A DNA stretch of 64,000 nt, from positions 1,341,013-1,405,012 of the forward strand of contig NW_022985170.1 in the NCBI RefSeq assembly GCF_010093535.1, in the 5' to 3' direction. This DNA is from Lindgomyces ingoldianus. Taxonomy: Eukaryota; Ascomycota; Dothideomycetes; Pleosporales; Lindgomycetaceae. Position 1 is the stretch's first letter. Each line of letters opens with the position of its first letter. The position numbers and the translations under genes are program-made. Shown in pieces: positions 10,260-22,040 of the stretch. The notes beneath the pieces were generated by a model that saw only the letters and a program-made list of their open reading frames with translations, was not told the DNA's origin and searched no databases.

Positions 10260-10963
10260 ATGGCAGACTTCGCGCCCTACCAAGACGTCCCCGAAACCCA
10301 ACGCGCACTCTCTCCACCTCTACCCAGCAACTCTCCGCGACCCTCACCACGCGCTTCCCTCGACCGCACCCGAAATATAGGTACCGCGGCAGTGACCTCG
10401 CCCCATAGCCAGACCTTCCCCCAGCGTGAATATTTTGGGAATCAGCAGGAGCCAGAGCGGGTAGCTTGGAATGCAGTGCCTGGCGGGTTTGGCGGAGGAA
10501 GAGAAGATGTGGATATGTTTGAGACCAGGTTGGGATTGAGGATGGACTACGAGGCTTGTCTGGCATACCTATTGTTGCCTCCTGCGGGAGGAGTCTTGTT
10601 GCTGGTGTTAGAGCATCGGAGTGACTATGTGCGGTTCCATGCATGGCAATCCAGCCTGTTGTTCGCCTTCGTCTTCGTAAGTTAGGAGCTGATATATGGG
10701 CAAGGATATGTATGTGCTAATGAGCTTAGGTTGTCCATATCATCTTCTCCTGGTCAAGCATAATATCTTGGCTTCTGTTCATCGGCGACCTTGGCCTGAT
10801 TGGGTTTCTGACTTGGCATGCGTATAAAGATGGTAGGCGTCCTGATCGGGAAATTATTTTGAGGAACGAACTCAAGCTAACCCACAGTGTAGCCGAAACC
10901 CTTGACAGGTACGAAGTCCCCTTCTTCGGTCCTCTAGCTAGCTCTATTCTAGACGACGAGTAG
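10260..10963 (+). CDS. UPF0132-type small membrane protein
   Basis: Two exons, 10260-10676 and 10730-10963. The 53-nt intron (GTAAGT...TAG) keeps frame and gives 216 residues. The N-terminal 80 residues are Pro/Ser-rich and probably disordered. A compact hydrophobic domain follows: LAYLLLPPAGGVLLLVLE, then VRFHAWQSSLLFAFVF running across the splice site into IISWLLFIGDLGLIGFLTW, i.e. three membrane segments. The protein ends YEVPFFGPLASSILDDE, typical of fungal UPF0132 proteins as I recall them. A second possible intron (10833-10887) is not used here because reading through keeps the frame and the conserved tail. Function is unknown; the domain suggests an integral membrane protein of ER or vacuole. 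Confidence 0.78.
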
Positions 10964-11472
10964 GGGACTTCAATATTCTCACCTGCGCCCAGGGGTGACA
11001 CACTCTCTTTCGCGATACGCGTAAATCCACAACTCGCAGCGGGTGCTTGATACCCCAGGAGAGCTGATCAGAACGAGGCAGCGAGGATCCTGACTTTTGA
11101 GGACCCTGATTTCAAGGTTCCTCTTCATGAAGCCGTTTGTCTGCGGTTCATGGCGTTCAGGGTGGGTTGCATGTTAAGGCGTCAAATGAGATTTCAGCAT
11201 GTATTTCATAGTCCGTCTTAAGGGGAGGATGGCATTGGCTTTTCTCCTCTGCGAGCGCTATCTAGGTTGTGACTATTTGTAATAAACTCCTTGCTATGAG
11301 GCTAGTGTGTGTCGGTGATGGTCATTGAACATGAACAAGGATTCGATCTGTCAGGCCAGCCGCCGGAATTCGGGAGAGCGTCAAGAGGCTGGCACATATC
11401 TCTCCAATATCAGAGCCCTTCCTATCTCATAGTACGTGCTAACTTGCAAACGTACAGCACAATCACTCCCAT
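10964..11472. other. Convergent intergenic region
   Basis: Lies between the 3' ends of two convergent genes and presumably holds their 3' UTRs. No gene seen. Confidence 0.5.
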
Positions 11473-12650
11473 TCACCCAAACCGATCCCGAGCAATCTGC
11501 CTTAAATACTCCATCGTCTTCTCTTCCTTCGCCCTCCGTCCAGCCAACCTCTCTTCCCTCTCCGCATCCCTTGCCCTCATAATCTCCTCCCTCCGGATCT
11601 CCCTCTCAGTCTTCTTCCGCTCCATCTCTTTCTTGCGCTTCTTATACGCATCGATCCCGTCATCGCCCATGAGATCGGCATCTCCAACCTCGACATCCCC
11701 GGCTTCCTTCGCATCGCGGAAGCCCTTCAATGTGTTGGTTGTCTCACGCTTCTTCTCAAGCTGGCGCTCACGAGAGCCAGGGTCGGCGCGTGGGATAAGC
11801 TCTTCAAGGCGGTCTTTTTGCGCTTTCCGGTCGGCTTTGCGAGCGTAATGGATATCGTCCATGTAGTTTTCGCGGTCTCGATCACGGTCTTCTTCACCAA
11901 GCTCGTCTCGATATCGCAGGTCATCAAGCCTAGGGATTGTCGGGCCAGTCCGCCGAAGCGCTACATCGCGGGGCAGCGCCGGACCAAACTCTTCGTCGTC
12001 GCTCTCTTGATCATCATGTCCTCCATCCGGCGAGTCGCGGGGATATCGCTCTAGAGACTGTGGTTGAGGCGCAGACGATGCGGTTCGTTTGGCTTTCTGG
12101 AGCGTTGCAGCATCGTACCATCCCTCTGCGAGATCTCCACGATTCCTCGCCAATGTTAGCTTACGGATGCTTACAAATTCGTGTATGGAGCAGGATGGAG
12201 AGGCAGAGGGGAGTTAGCATACCATCGTCCTACAAAGCTCTTCCACCTTCCCTTTAGCTCCTTCTCGTCTAAATCCTCGAGATAAAGCTGCTTTTGAATT
12301 TCAAGATATGATGCAAATAACGGCTTGTACTCATTGTAGTCGTGTTTTGACAGCATCTGCGCTTTGAAAGGAAGGGCTATGGGGCGGGGTGGAGGAGAAC
12401 GCGAGCGTCGTCTCTTATGGCGGTCATGTCGTTCACGATGGGGCGAGCGGGATCGGGGATGGCGGGAATGGTGATGGTGCTTCTCGGTGCGGGGTGCACG
12501 ATATGGAGAGCGGGATTGTGATCGTGGCTTTCGGTGTCTGGTGTTGTTGGCGGATTCACGTTCAGGCATGGTGGGGTAAGGGGGAGTTGGTGATGGAGGT
12601 GGTAGGAAGACTTCAAGACGATTGGCCGACACGGTTCGCTTGGCATTCAC
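11473..12650 (-). CDS. RS-rich, charged coiled-coil protein (probable nuclear RNA-processing factor)
   Basis: Two exons, 12650-12223 and 12145-11473. The 77-nt intron begins GTATGC, has a GCTAAC branch motif and ends GAG, giving the conserved-looking junction KSFVGRW-NRGDLAEGWYD. The N-terminus is an Arg/Ser/His-rich tract like splicing-associated RS domains. A short helical segment (YLEIQKQLYLEDLDEKELKG) follows, then a long acidic/basic coiled coil including LMGDDGIDAYKKRKKEME and the C-terminus EYLRQIARDRFG. Starting at 12650 gives 366 residues. The internal Met at 12569 (MPERES) has a better CACCATG context and would give 339. The C-terminal half looks like a widely conserved eukaryotic family whose name I cannot give with confidence. 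A role in pre-mRNA processing is inference from composition. Confidence 0.8.
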
Positions 12651-13141
12651 CCATTTTTCTTTAGCCGTCCTCGCGTCTTAAAAACCCTACCTCTCCTCTC
12701 AGCTCAACAAATTTTTGTGAAAACAAGACAATGTGCTACTTCCTTCAATCCTTGATTAACCAATTCTAAACGAATCATTCAGCACCCCTCAGCAAGGTCT
12801 TTGCCAAGCAGGCTTTCCGAGACAGCCTGCCTCGATCCCGGAACCCTTATTATAGTTGGCACATATCTCCAATTTAGCTCCGATCAAAAACCGGGAAACA
12901 ATAGACAACGCCGGAAACAACCTCAAGAACTTTCGGCATGAGATGCTCATGTGAGAAGCTCATGAAGTGTTCCTGATCGTGGACTGCGGGGTAGATGCGT
13001 CATGACGGGCCAGCGGTGCCTGGCTTCTGGAATTTCATAATTCCTGATGGATATTTTGGGTGCTCATGACTTCACAAGATGCCAGGTTGTTCGTTTTACT
13101 AATATCCTCTCTTGTATTTTCTGTGATTGTACCAGCTTAAC
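12651..13141. other. Divergent intergenic region
   Basis: Between the RS-rich gene and the decayed hydrolase gene. No open frame of interest. Confidence 0.45.
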
Positions 13142-14646
13142 ATGCATTTGACTTTGGTCCTACTATACTCCATCCTGTTTGCATCAGCTGCAAGCTCAAC
13201 CTTTCAGACCGCCCCAAAATGTCGATTCTCTCCCCAACACTCTCAACAAGACATTCTCACCAACGGTGATACTTTCATATGGGATCTTTTGTACTGAGAA
13301 GGTCACTTCCACCAAGACAACGTTGGATATAATACAGCCAATGAAATGACATATGATGGCACCCTCCTGGACCCTCGAACGGGTCTCAACAACATTGGCG
13401 GGCTACATCCCTTCAACGCAGCTAGAAAAGAGTCTCTCCATGTCATGGTACTAACGCATGCTATCGCGGGCAACCGCCACGCGGCCCGCTTCCTGTCACC
13501 CGAACAGCCAGACCACGCAGCTACTGTTGCGGTCGATATCTTGGAGAAGAAGCTCGATACATGTCTTAAGTTTAATAGGACATACCCGGGGTTCGGTCGC
13601 TTTCTGCCTTGGTTCTTAAGCAATGAGATAGATTTACGCCCAACAGCCGACTAGGTGAATCGAGTCCCAGCTCACGATAATGGGTTAGTCGACTTTACTT
13701 GCATGCTCTTTGAATTTCTAACTTAGACCAAGAGAGCTGCTCTGAGCTGTATACGGTGCAGTCGAAGCCTTCGAACAATGGAAAAATTTAAGGTTACAGA
13801 GCCTCGCAAAGAGATGGCAAAAGTGGCTAGACTACACGAAAGTGACGGCTGAAGAGGTAAGTCTACCTAGAATATAGGTTTATTTCGATCTAAAACGAAG
13901 ATAATAGGTTTTCTACAATGGTATAGGTCGTGTCTGTGCTGTAGAAAGCATCAGGAATCAATCAGTGCCTATTGGTGGCTTTAACCAATCCTACATTTGC
14001 GAAGGGACCCAGGCCCTAAACGACCCGTACGAAGGCGAACCGTTCACTTTGTGGCTGTATCTGTTCTCCCCATGCCTTACAGCCACCGACAAGGCGGATA
14101 TATGGGCCGTGAAGCGCCCACAACTCGTATTGGTTGAGTGGGATTCCAATACTTCTCTCGGCAACGTCACCGTGTAAAGGGGGTATTGGTATTCCAGCCA
14201 CGAATAGTGGAAGATTCTTGAGATGCCATATCTAGATGTGCCACTCATTAAGCGGATTTTCCACAACTGAACGAGCTCGGACTTGTAACTCGTATCTAAA
14301 CAATCTCCCTGGGATGTATGCGTCAGTGAACAACATCACAGATTCCAGTTGCCAGATTCGAGGTTACATATTGAGTGTCGGTATTCCAAGCACCTCCAAC
14401 CAAACAGTGCAAGAGTTGGACGTCGTCACTCCGTATGCAGTCTTTCCGACTATTCTTTTCAATCGTAGTATTGGCCTTGCCTGGTGGAAGAACATGGTGG
14501 ATGGGAAGGGAATGCAAAACCCATACGGCTCAACCAAATCCGAAAGGGTAGATGGAGGGGATATCAGCAGCTTTGTGAGCTGGAACAGCAAGATCACAAC
14601 TGTTACAGCAATCCTCGGCGGCGTTACAGGATTCATGAAGACAAAA
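13142..14646 (+). pseudogene. Decayed secreted glycoside-hydrolase-like gene (GH162-like?)
   Basis: Translation from 13142 gives a signal peptide (MHLTLVLLYSILFASAA) and then a long homologous frame broken by stops at 13295 (TGA), 13652 (TAG), one in ELL*AVYG near 13755 (TGA), one after GNVTV at 14174 (TAA), and one in SSHE*WK near 14203 (TAG). A one-base insertion near 14270 shifts the frame into the tail that ends at 14646. At least two introns remain recognisable: 13688 to about 13730 and 13858 to about 13912. Retained segments include GLNNIGGLHPFNAARK, RPQLVLVEWD and TPYAVFPTILFNRSIGLAWW. These resemble secreted fungal proteins I associate with endo-beta-1,2-glucanases of family GH162; that assignment is from memory. 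No intact product can be made. Confidence 0.75.
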
Positions 14647-14649
14647 TGA

Positions 14650-15984
14650 AGAGAGAAAAGTTATACGACTAATTTATTAGCGTCGCACGACGAGAGTACG
14701 AAAATTCATTCGGACAAAGATTGAGGGGAGAAAACGTAGAACTCTGTCTTCCCAAAGCCCAGGTGGCGATTACTGTGGCAGTGAGGGATTATGAGTCTTG
14801 CCGGTAAGCCCTGGCTCCACCCCCAGTACGCTGTACTGGTGTGAGCTTCTAGAAACAGGCATCGGTCTATATTTATATGGGAGATTCCATATAGCAGCGG
14901 CAACAACAACTGTACTGACAGGTACAGAGCATGGTGCGAATCTAACCTCATCTCACCTTTCCTCATGCAAATAAACTCTGTGCCACCGTCGGTCGACGAA
15001 TAACACCGCAATACCGACAATCACGTCAACATGTGTACTCGGGATCTGGTTGGAAACGCTGCATCCAGATCTATATGGCATGTCGATGATGCTGATGAAC
15101 TTTAGAGAAGGTCGAGACACAGCCTATTTATCGCGTAGCTTTAACATGGTTTAGCAACGCCATCGCGAAACATAGTTTACGTTTTCGCTCTTCTCAGGTG
15201 TCTCCTCCAAGCCACCACATTCAAGGCAAGCTTCTGGAGTGACTCTAGCATTCACCAGAATAGTCTTCCTAATGAGGATAATTAAACGAGGATCGGCGTC
15301 GCGCTTGACCGATGTTAAACGTCATTCGTCGGAGATTTCACTCCCGTCCTCCGACTTCAGGATCTGACCACTCAGCACCTTCGCTCACTACCCCCATCCA
15401 ACCGTGAGCAGTCGATCTTCCGGCCTTGAGAGGAGACCCGAAGTCCATTTCGCAGCACACCACTACCCGTCATCATCAGCAAAGTTTCGCAATCATTACA
15501 AAAAAAGCTCGAGAAACAAAATTCTTCGACGCTCTAGGCTACAAATATGCATGGAAAGGGTTCTTGCGAGAGAAAAAGTGTATTTATGTACTAGCGCCAC
15601 GCAAATGTCCAGATGTAGGTATGCAACTACGGTCCAGCAGAAGCAAAATGACGGCCCGCATGGTCTCTTACAATACCAATGTTTGTCGGGAAATCCCAAG
15701 GCGCCGTGCCATCAAACCTCAGAACACTTAATAATGGTTCTTACCTTTCTTATTGGCACCAACACCCCGTTTCATGTGCGTCGTGCAGCGCCTTCGTCAC
15801 TCACCCTGTCTTCCACCAAGCTATTTGTAGGTTACTAAGGCAGCCATGTCCCGTTCGGCCCCACTTTCTCTGACATGCGGCCAGTCTGATATATGTACTG
15901 GCCGGTGTTGCTCGTTGACGCGGCCTTTGCTCTGCTATTTGCTTTCGCTGAGATAGGCGTTCTGTTGCGCGCAGACAGTTCATC
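14650..15984. other. Intergenic, 1.3 kb, no supported gene
   Basis: Overlapping short frames around 15.4-15.9 kb have no recognisable domain or consistent splice structure. The last few hundred bases should contain the promoter of the membrane-protein gene at 15985. Confidence 0.45.
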
Positions 15985-17966
15985 ATGTCTTCTCCTCAGG
16001 GTGGTCAAGGAGGTCAAGGAGGTCAAGGAGGTCCCCCTTTAGTATGTATCTTGAGAATTGTTTGCTAGAGGGAAAGTTAACCGTATGTAGGGGCAACATG
16101 GCCCACCAGTACAATCAGGTCCTCCATATGCACCACAAAACGACAGTCTGGGTGGTGTACCTAGCATAATGCCCGATATTCCTATAACGGCCGCCTTTCT
16201 TTTCCTCTATGTTGTCTTCGCAATTATCCATATTGTAATATTCAAGAAGAACAATGCCCGAGGGCACAAATTTTTGTTTTCGGGGGCCATGTTTGGTAAG
16301 TCAAACTCGAATCTGCGAATATAAAACTTACCTGGAGCTAGGTTTCTGCACAATTCGAATAATAACAATGTCCTTGCGAATAGCGTGGGCATGTCATGCT
16401 CGAAATATCAGTCTGGCGATTGCGGCTCAAATCTTCGTCTATGTTGGAACCGTCATTTTGTTCATTATGAACTGGTTTTTCGCGCAAAGAATCATCCGCG
16501 CTCAGCATCCAAGATGGGGGTGGTCAAAGCCTTACCGTGTTCTCCACCGAGCCGGCCTTTTCTTCCTGATCACCTGCTTATTGATGCTCATTGTAGCATC
16601 GATTCAGCAATTCTTCACTTTGGATGAATATATACACAAGATCGATCGCAATCTCCAACTCACGGGCCAGACTTACTTCGCAGTATTCTGTCTTGCTCCA
16701 GCAATCCTGATCTTAATTTCGGTCATTCTCCCAAGAAGGGGCACCGAAAAGTTTGGCGCTGGCCGACTTCGTAACAACATCTCAATCCTTCTTTTGGCCG
16801 TTTTCATGCTTTCGGCTGGGGCCATTTTCCGTTGCGTTACAACATGGCTTCCACCTTCTCCTCTTCGAAACCCTCAAACCGGATGGCCAAACCCTTCGCC
16901 GTGGTATTTTTCTCGAACTTGCTTCTACATCTTTAACTTTACTACTGAAATTATCGTTGTCATCTTATACGCACTTGTTCGCTTCGACCTCCGTTTCCAC
17001 GTCCCAGACGGTTCGAAACGCGCTGGAGATTACCATGACGGACGCTATCACGTGGGTATTATTGGCAACGAAAAGAATCTCAAGCGCGCCTCGAGCGGGC
17101 CAATGTATACAGCGCATCCCAATGTCTCAGCCGACACGCTACACGAGTATGAGTCGTCCCTCTTCGACGATACTCGCACACTTGCTGATTCGTTACGATA
17201 CCCATCCTCCGTCCTTGAAGTCGACTCCAAGACCGGACATTGGAAGATCAAGCGCATATCTGGCGCATCTTCCATTCGCACACACCACTCGCACATGTCC
17301 AATCCCAGCCTATGGAGTCCAGATCGCGATACCTACGTCAGCGGCGATGTCCCTCCCATTCCATCACTCCCCGACAAAGGGGATTGGCCGCTTCGCGAAT
17401 CCCAGCTCCCACGCGGCTCAATCCCAGTAATGGAGCACCGGAATCGGAGAAGTACATCTGGAGGAACGTCGAACAAGAGTAACGAGATAGAGGGCCACGA
17501 TATGAATGGTTTCGATATGAGCAGCGCTATTGCGGACGCGTTAGCGAGACTTGAAGGCACTAGTGGGAAACATGCACTGCCACCGGGATACGATACCATA
17601 ACCCCAATCGATGCGAGGAGACCAGAATCCTCAGATATCCCAAAGAAAGTAGGAGAGTATTCGACAACGAGACATACTGCGAGTTCTGATCTGCCGGGAA
17701 AGACGTATCCAACAGCGCTAGCTCCGGCTCCAGCGCAAATCCGACCTCAATCACACAACGCTAGATCGGATCTCCCCGCCAAAATCATGCCCCCAGAACC
17801 AAGTCCGCCACAACCCTCCGAAGGCACGGGGAGGAATGAACCCAGTTTCGAAACCGCAGAAGAGGAACCCAGGCGATTTAGCTTCGAAGCTCTGCCATGG
17901 AGAGGCGAGGAGGGATATGAGCGCAGTTTGAGCTCAAGTGAAAGGGATTTGGAGAGGAGAAGTTAG
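15985..17966 (+). CDS. DUF3112-type seven-helix membrane protein
   Basis: Three exons, 15985-16041, 16091-16295 and 16342-17966, with introns of 48 and 46 nt (GTATGT...TAG, GTAAGT...TAG), give 628 residues. The first exon encodes a Gly-Gly-Gln repeat from a tandem GGTCAAGGA unit. The second adds a Pro-rich stretch and the first helix (TAAFLFLYVVFAIIHIVIF). The third adds six more hydrophobic segments, including FVYVGTVILFIMNWFFAQ and FYIFNFTTEIIVVILYALV. About 290 hydrophilic residues follow, Ser/Pro-rich and likely cytosolic, with many basic-Ser sites. Seven helices and a long tail resemble fungal proteins annotated as family-C-like GPCR or DUF3112. Ligand and coupling are unknown. Confidence 0.82.
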
Positions 17967-20150
17967 AAGTAATTGTTACGAATATTGCGTAAGGTCATGA
18001 GCGTCGGCGTTTACGTGTATGTGTGTGCTTTGTTAGGAGGCTTTTTGTATATTTATCATGAATAGGTCGCAAGTACCTATGCTACACAATATTATGAATT
18101 CAGATTGAGAATTGGGTTCGATGGCCGTGTTGCGGGGCATCTGGGGCGTAGGTGGGCTTATGCCACATGGAATTTGGTCATCGTCTACTTTCACAATCTT
18201 CACCTGGGTTAGGATAAGATTGGACACATTCAGTGTTCATCCACTCAACAAAAGACAAGCCTATTGAACATGTTTATATGTACAACTCCGAATTCTAAAG
18301 AGGTACTTGAATATTGGGTATGGCACCTGGAGCACTTGTCGAAGCACTAACACAGAAAGAAAAGACACATACGTGGAGTGGAATCAAAAATGCCATACTT
18401 TCCTTGGACGTGTGATACTAGAAGAATGGTTGCTTTCACGAAGAAAAAAATGGCAAGATCCATGTCGACAGTGGCCTGGGTCTCGTGCTACAAACGATTG
18501 AGTGCCAAGTGTATAGAGTTCTATGGGAGAAGAATTCCGACTGATTCCTGGAGATGGCCTGGATCTGAGCGATTGGCGCCTTGGATGTTCAGCCGGCTAT
18601 CTGAAGAGATAAAATCGATGCTCTCAATGGCACTGAAGCAATTCTCTCGAAATTTTGTACCCCAGTGTTATGTGCGCCTGAGAACTAGAAGTATCGCCTT
18701 AAGCGCAGTATAGACTCTGGGCCGGAGAACACTCGTTTCTCGGTTTCTAGCATTGAACTTGGATTCGCAATTATTGAGTGATCCAGAAGGGAAACTTTAA
18801 AAAAATCTAGAATTTCATGGATTTTCTAGCCCGAACAAATCTTCCACCCGGATGACATTAACGAGGCTTAAAACCATATAGTCTATGCTGCTATGGCAGG
18901 AACACAGGGGGGTTTGAAGGGCCACGACCCCCCAAGAAATACATTCCGAAAATATGCAACATACCAACTCCCTCAGGTCTAGTTCCGTGGCCCAACCTTA
19001 TAAAGTGCTCTGAAGGCATTCCTGGAACCTCTGTTCACAGCAAAAGAATACGACGTGTATGCTCCGACTCTCTGAGTCCACGCCTCCTTGGAAATCCGCG
19101 GCCAGACATACAATAAAACAAGAAAGCGAAAGATTATGTTCTCAGATCCTGGAAATTTGACGGCATTTAACTCTTAAAATTGGACTGAAGACTGAGGTTA
19201 TGCGAAAACAGACCTTTTCTAAACTATTATGGTCGATTTCGATGTGTGAATGAGAACTAGAAAGTCTCATGGCGGGTTACCCAGAGAGCCCAGGCGAGAT
19301 CAAAAACCGATGCTCGTTTTCACGTTGGCCGTGGGAAATATCCTGAAACGGCTACGGGATTTGTCGAAAGAAGTTGGGTTCATGCAAAACTGCTGCTCGG
19401 AAGATCTTATACCCAATATTAAGGAATCAGCTTACGCGTCAGTATGTGGAGTTTGTCGCCCTAGAAGACTTCAAAATCGAGTTGTCCGGTCCCAAATTCC
19501 CCACCCCAACCCCAACCCTTAGTCCAAATCGATGACGCCTACGTCTCATGGCCTTCCAACCCTCCAAGAGCTCCCTAAAACGCCTTTCCGAATTCGCTAC
19601 AATATCGTTGTTGCACAGGAGATGATGGAGCCGGCTGACATCTGCCAAGTCGGAGAATCAGATCTATTTAGATCCTACGCTGATGGCAGTTGGTTCACTA
19701 GCGCTGACGCCATGGTAGTGAGGCTGTGGTGCAGTTATGATTAGCTCAACCGTTTGCGAATGGCGGGGTAATTTTGAGAATGGGATGTAAGCGTGGGTTG
19801 CTATGACTTCCATCCAACGTGTTGCTCATTCGTTGGGTGTGAGTCGGAATAAGTTTAAGATTGCGGCATTAGCGTAGAAGGAGTATATTTTCCCAAAGTT
19901 TCTCACAGCTGCCATTTGTTAAGTCCGGATACGTTTGTGGATGTTCACCATGCCTCATGGCTTTTGAAGATAGAAAATTTATATTCGTCTGACGTCTTCG
20001 GTTTGGTCCGATCCTAGAGCACATGGAAGTAATCGATATTTTTTTCGACCCTGCAAGGATATTCAACTAAGGTGGCTACGATTCCACCCTTTAAGTTCTC
20101 GCATAAGTGCGCGAGGATATGGTTTCGAGATTCCCTTATGAGCATCCAGC
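17967..20150. other. Gene-poor segment
   Basis: 2.2 kb without a frame I can support. The longest short frames (18378-18713 and 19250-19522) have no domain and are not linked by convincing introns. Confidence 0.45.
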
Positions 20151-20154
20151 TCAG

Positions 20155-20300
20155 GATGCCGAGGCTGGACAGGGATACAGAGTCCAGCCCATGAGGCTGA
20201 TGGCCGCACTCGGGTGTTTCTTGACTAAGTAGTATGCGGTTGATACACCAAAGAACCCGGCACCAACGATGACGTAAGAGGAGGAGAACTTGTGGTATGA
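20155..20300 (-). pseudogene. N-terminal relic of an FAD-dependent oxidoreductase
   Basis: The minus strand reads YVIVGAGFFGVSTAYYLVKK, a Rossmann FAD-binding start with GxGxxG, then HPSAAI and PCPASAS before a stop. This is the opening of the DAO/sarcosine-oxidase-like family, in which a PxPxxAS segment follows the first beta-alpha-beta unit. No continuation of the catalytic part is seen downstream on that strand, so this is a short relic. Confidence 0.62.
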
Positions 20301-20713
20301 AAGAAGAACTGCCCGGAGATTGCGAGATTTCAGGACTGGAAAGAGATCTACCTATTTATTTGGCCTGGGCGTCTCCCTTTTGCTGACTAGTCTACCTGGT
20401 ATGTCCACGGGCTGTTGTCAGAGATTACAGGCTACTATCATTGCTGCACAATCGGACAGAAGTCACCCGCCCCACTTGTAATCCGCCTCTTTACCTCTCT
20501 TGAAGCTTTCCTCGAAGCCACCTTGATCTCTTCCATTTATCTAGCGCTAATCCAGAGCGATGGTGCAGGTTCAAGCACTGCGGTCAGACTTCAATGACTA
20601 CTGACGGACTCTTACAAGCTTAGCCAAGGGGAAGAAATGCTCAGGTAATCTTTAGCTTTGGAAGACTGGATCCAACTCCGTCTTTATTGATATGTATGAC
20701 CTTCATTATGCTT
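20301..20713. other. Intergenic, no gene seen
   Basis: No recognisable coding content between the FAD relic and the disrupted membrane-protein gene. Confidence 0.45.
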
Positions 20714-21030
20714 TTAAATGTCTTGAGTCCAAGGACTATATGCCAAATTCTGATCCTCAAGTGACCTAGTGACCGGATAGGTGTCCCTCATGCCATATCT
20801 TTCCTCCACACCGCGCGCCTGGATATTCACTCTACCAGCGCCACGCAGGGGAAAAGCGGTACTCTCCGCCATAGCATCCAACGCATTTTTTTGCTGTATC
20901 TCTAGGGCATCAAAAGGACATTGTTGGACTGGATCAGCAGGAAGCTCCTGCATTTCACCCACCATCGTTACCGGAAGTCCATCCAGTTCGGGCTTGTGCC
21001 AGAAATCTTCCCCACTTTCGGTCAGAGTTG

Positions 21031-21180
21031 GCAACAATCAAGTCAATCAAGTCGGGGTGAATTGCTTGATTGATTGACGGATCTGGCACGTTTTGATTGA
21101 CTTGATTGACTTGATGGCACAAATGAGGCTTGACTTGATTGACTTGATTGACTTGATTGATAGATTACGTAGTGAATCAA
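21031..21180. repeat. Left subterminal repeat array of the hAT element
   Basis: Multiple copies of a 9-bp unit, AATCAAGTC or its complement GACTTGATT, in both orientations just inside the left inverted repeat. Subterminal arrays of this sort are the known binding sites of hAT transposases. Confidence 0.75.
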
Positions 21181-21680
21181 CCGCCGTATATCTCGTAGAT
21201 GGTCTCCAGGTCTTCGGGAGAGATGGCGTCACTACGTGGACTTTTTGCTAACTTTGTAGGCTTCAAGCCAAGGCGCTTCCAACTACGTAGGCTTTGTAGG
21301 GCGGAGAGGAGGTCTGCCTTCATGCGGAGACGCCTCGTCTCCAGCAAATCACCCAGCTCGGAGAAGGTCCTCTCACAATCAGTGGCCGCCGCAGGGATGC
21401 TGAGGATCGTAAGGGCGAAGCGCGATAAGACGGGGTACTCGTCAGCCTTCCCCATCCAGTACAGAATCGGGTTGCGCGCAAACAGGGACTCCTCTGGTAC
21501 AGGTGACTCGATTATCCAGCGCTCGAACTCATCGCGGCGATAGGTTGGGCGGGCGTCGTCACCTTGTAGGGCAGCTCTCATAAAATCTGACCGGCTCCCA
21601 GCTAGCCCTGTACGTGCCTTCTTCGGCGGAGGCTCTGGAGTACTGACGGGAGAGGCGGCGTCTTTAAACTCTGCCCACAA
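21177..21680 (-). pseudogene. hAT transposase C-terminal dimerisation domain (remnant)
   Basis: An open 167-codon tail. It contains the hAT dimerisation signature: YWMGKADEYPVLSRFAL, then IPAAATDCERTFSELGDLL and TRRLRMKADLLSALQSLRSW, which matches the family pattern of P-x-S/A-x(5)-ERxFS followed by RxRL. The frame continues upstream to about 21750 (GWLDDCHLGFQRLW) and then loses homology at the internal deletion. The catalytic DDE part is absent. Confidence 0.85.
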
Positions 21681-21914
21681 GCGTTGAAAGCCAAGGTGGC
21701 AGTCGTCTAGCCAGCCTTTGTATACGTGGTAGAGGCAGGTAAGTTGGTGGGCGGTAGAAGTTGAGGAATTTCAGATATATGGCGCTAAGCCTAGTTAGGC
21801 AACTATCACGACTCTAAAGTCCCTTAAAGCCGAGCTGCCTCATACTATATTCACTACTCCCGCACACTAAAGGATCCTGTATCCCCCAGTAAACCTAAGA
21901 TCCTAGGGATTCAA

Positions 21915-22040
21915 GTCTGTCAATCAAGTCAATCAAGCAGGCACGATTTGCTTGATTGACTTGGTAAATTTCGCCTGGCTGATTGACTTGATTGACGGCT
22001 ATCAATCAAGTCAATCAAGTCAAGTTATCAAGTCGACTTG
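21915..22040. repeat. Right subterminal repeat array of the hAT element
   Basis: The same AATCAAGTC/GACTTGATT units as at the left end, again in mixed orientation, filling about 125 bp inside the right inverted repeat. Confidence 0.75.

Noticed and set aside
10833..10887. Second intron in the UPF0132-type gene
   Set aside because: Splice-like ends exist, but removal puts the conserved C-terminus out of frame; read-through keeps it.
16000..16030. CRISPR-like short direct repeats (GGTCAAGGA units)
   Set aside because: They encode a Gly-Gly-Gln tract at the start of a spliced eukaryotic gene; no spacers.
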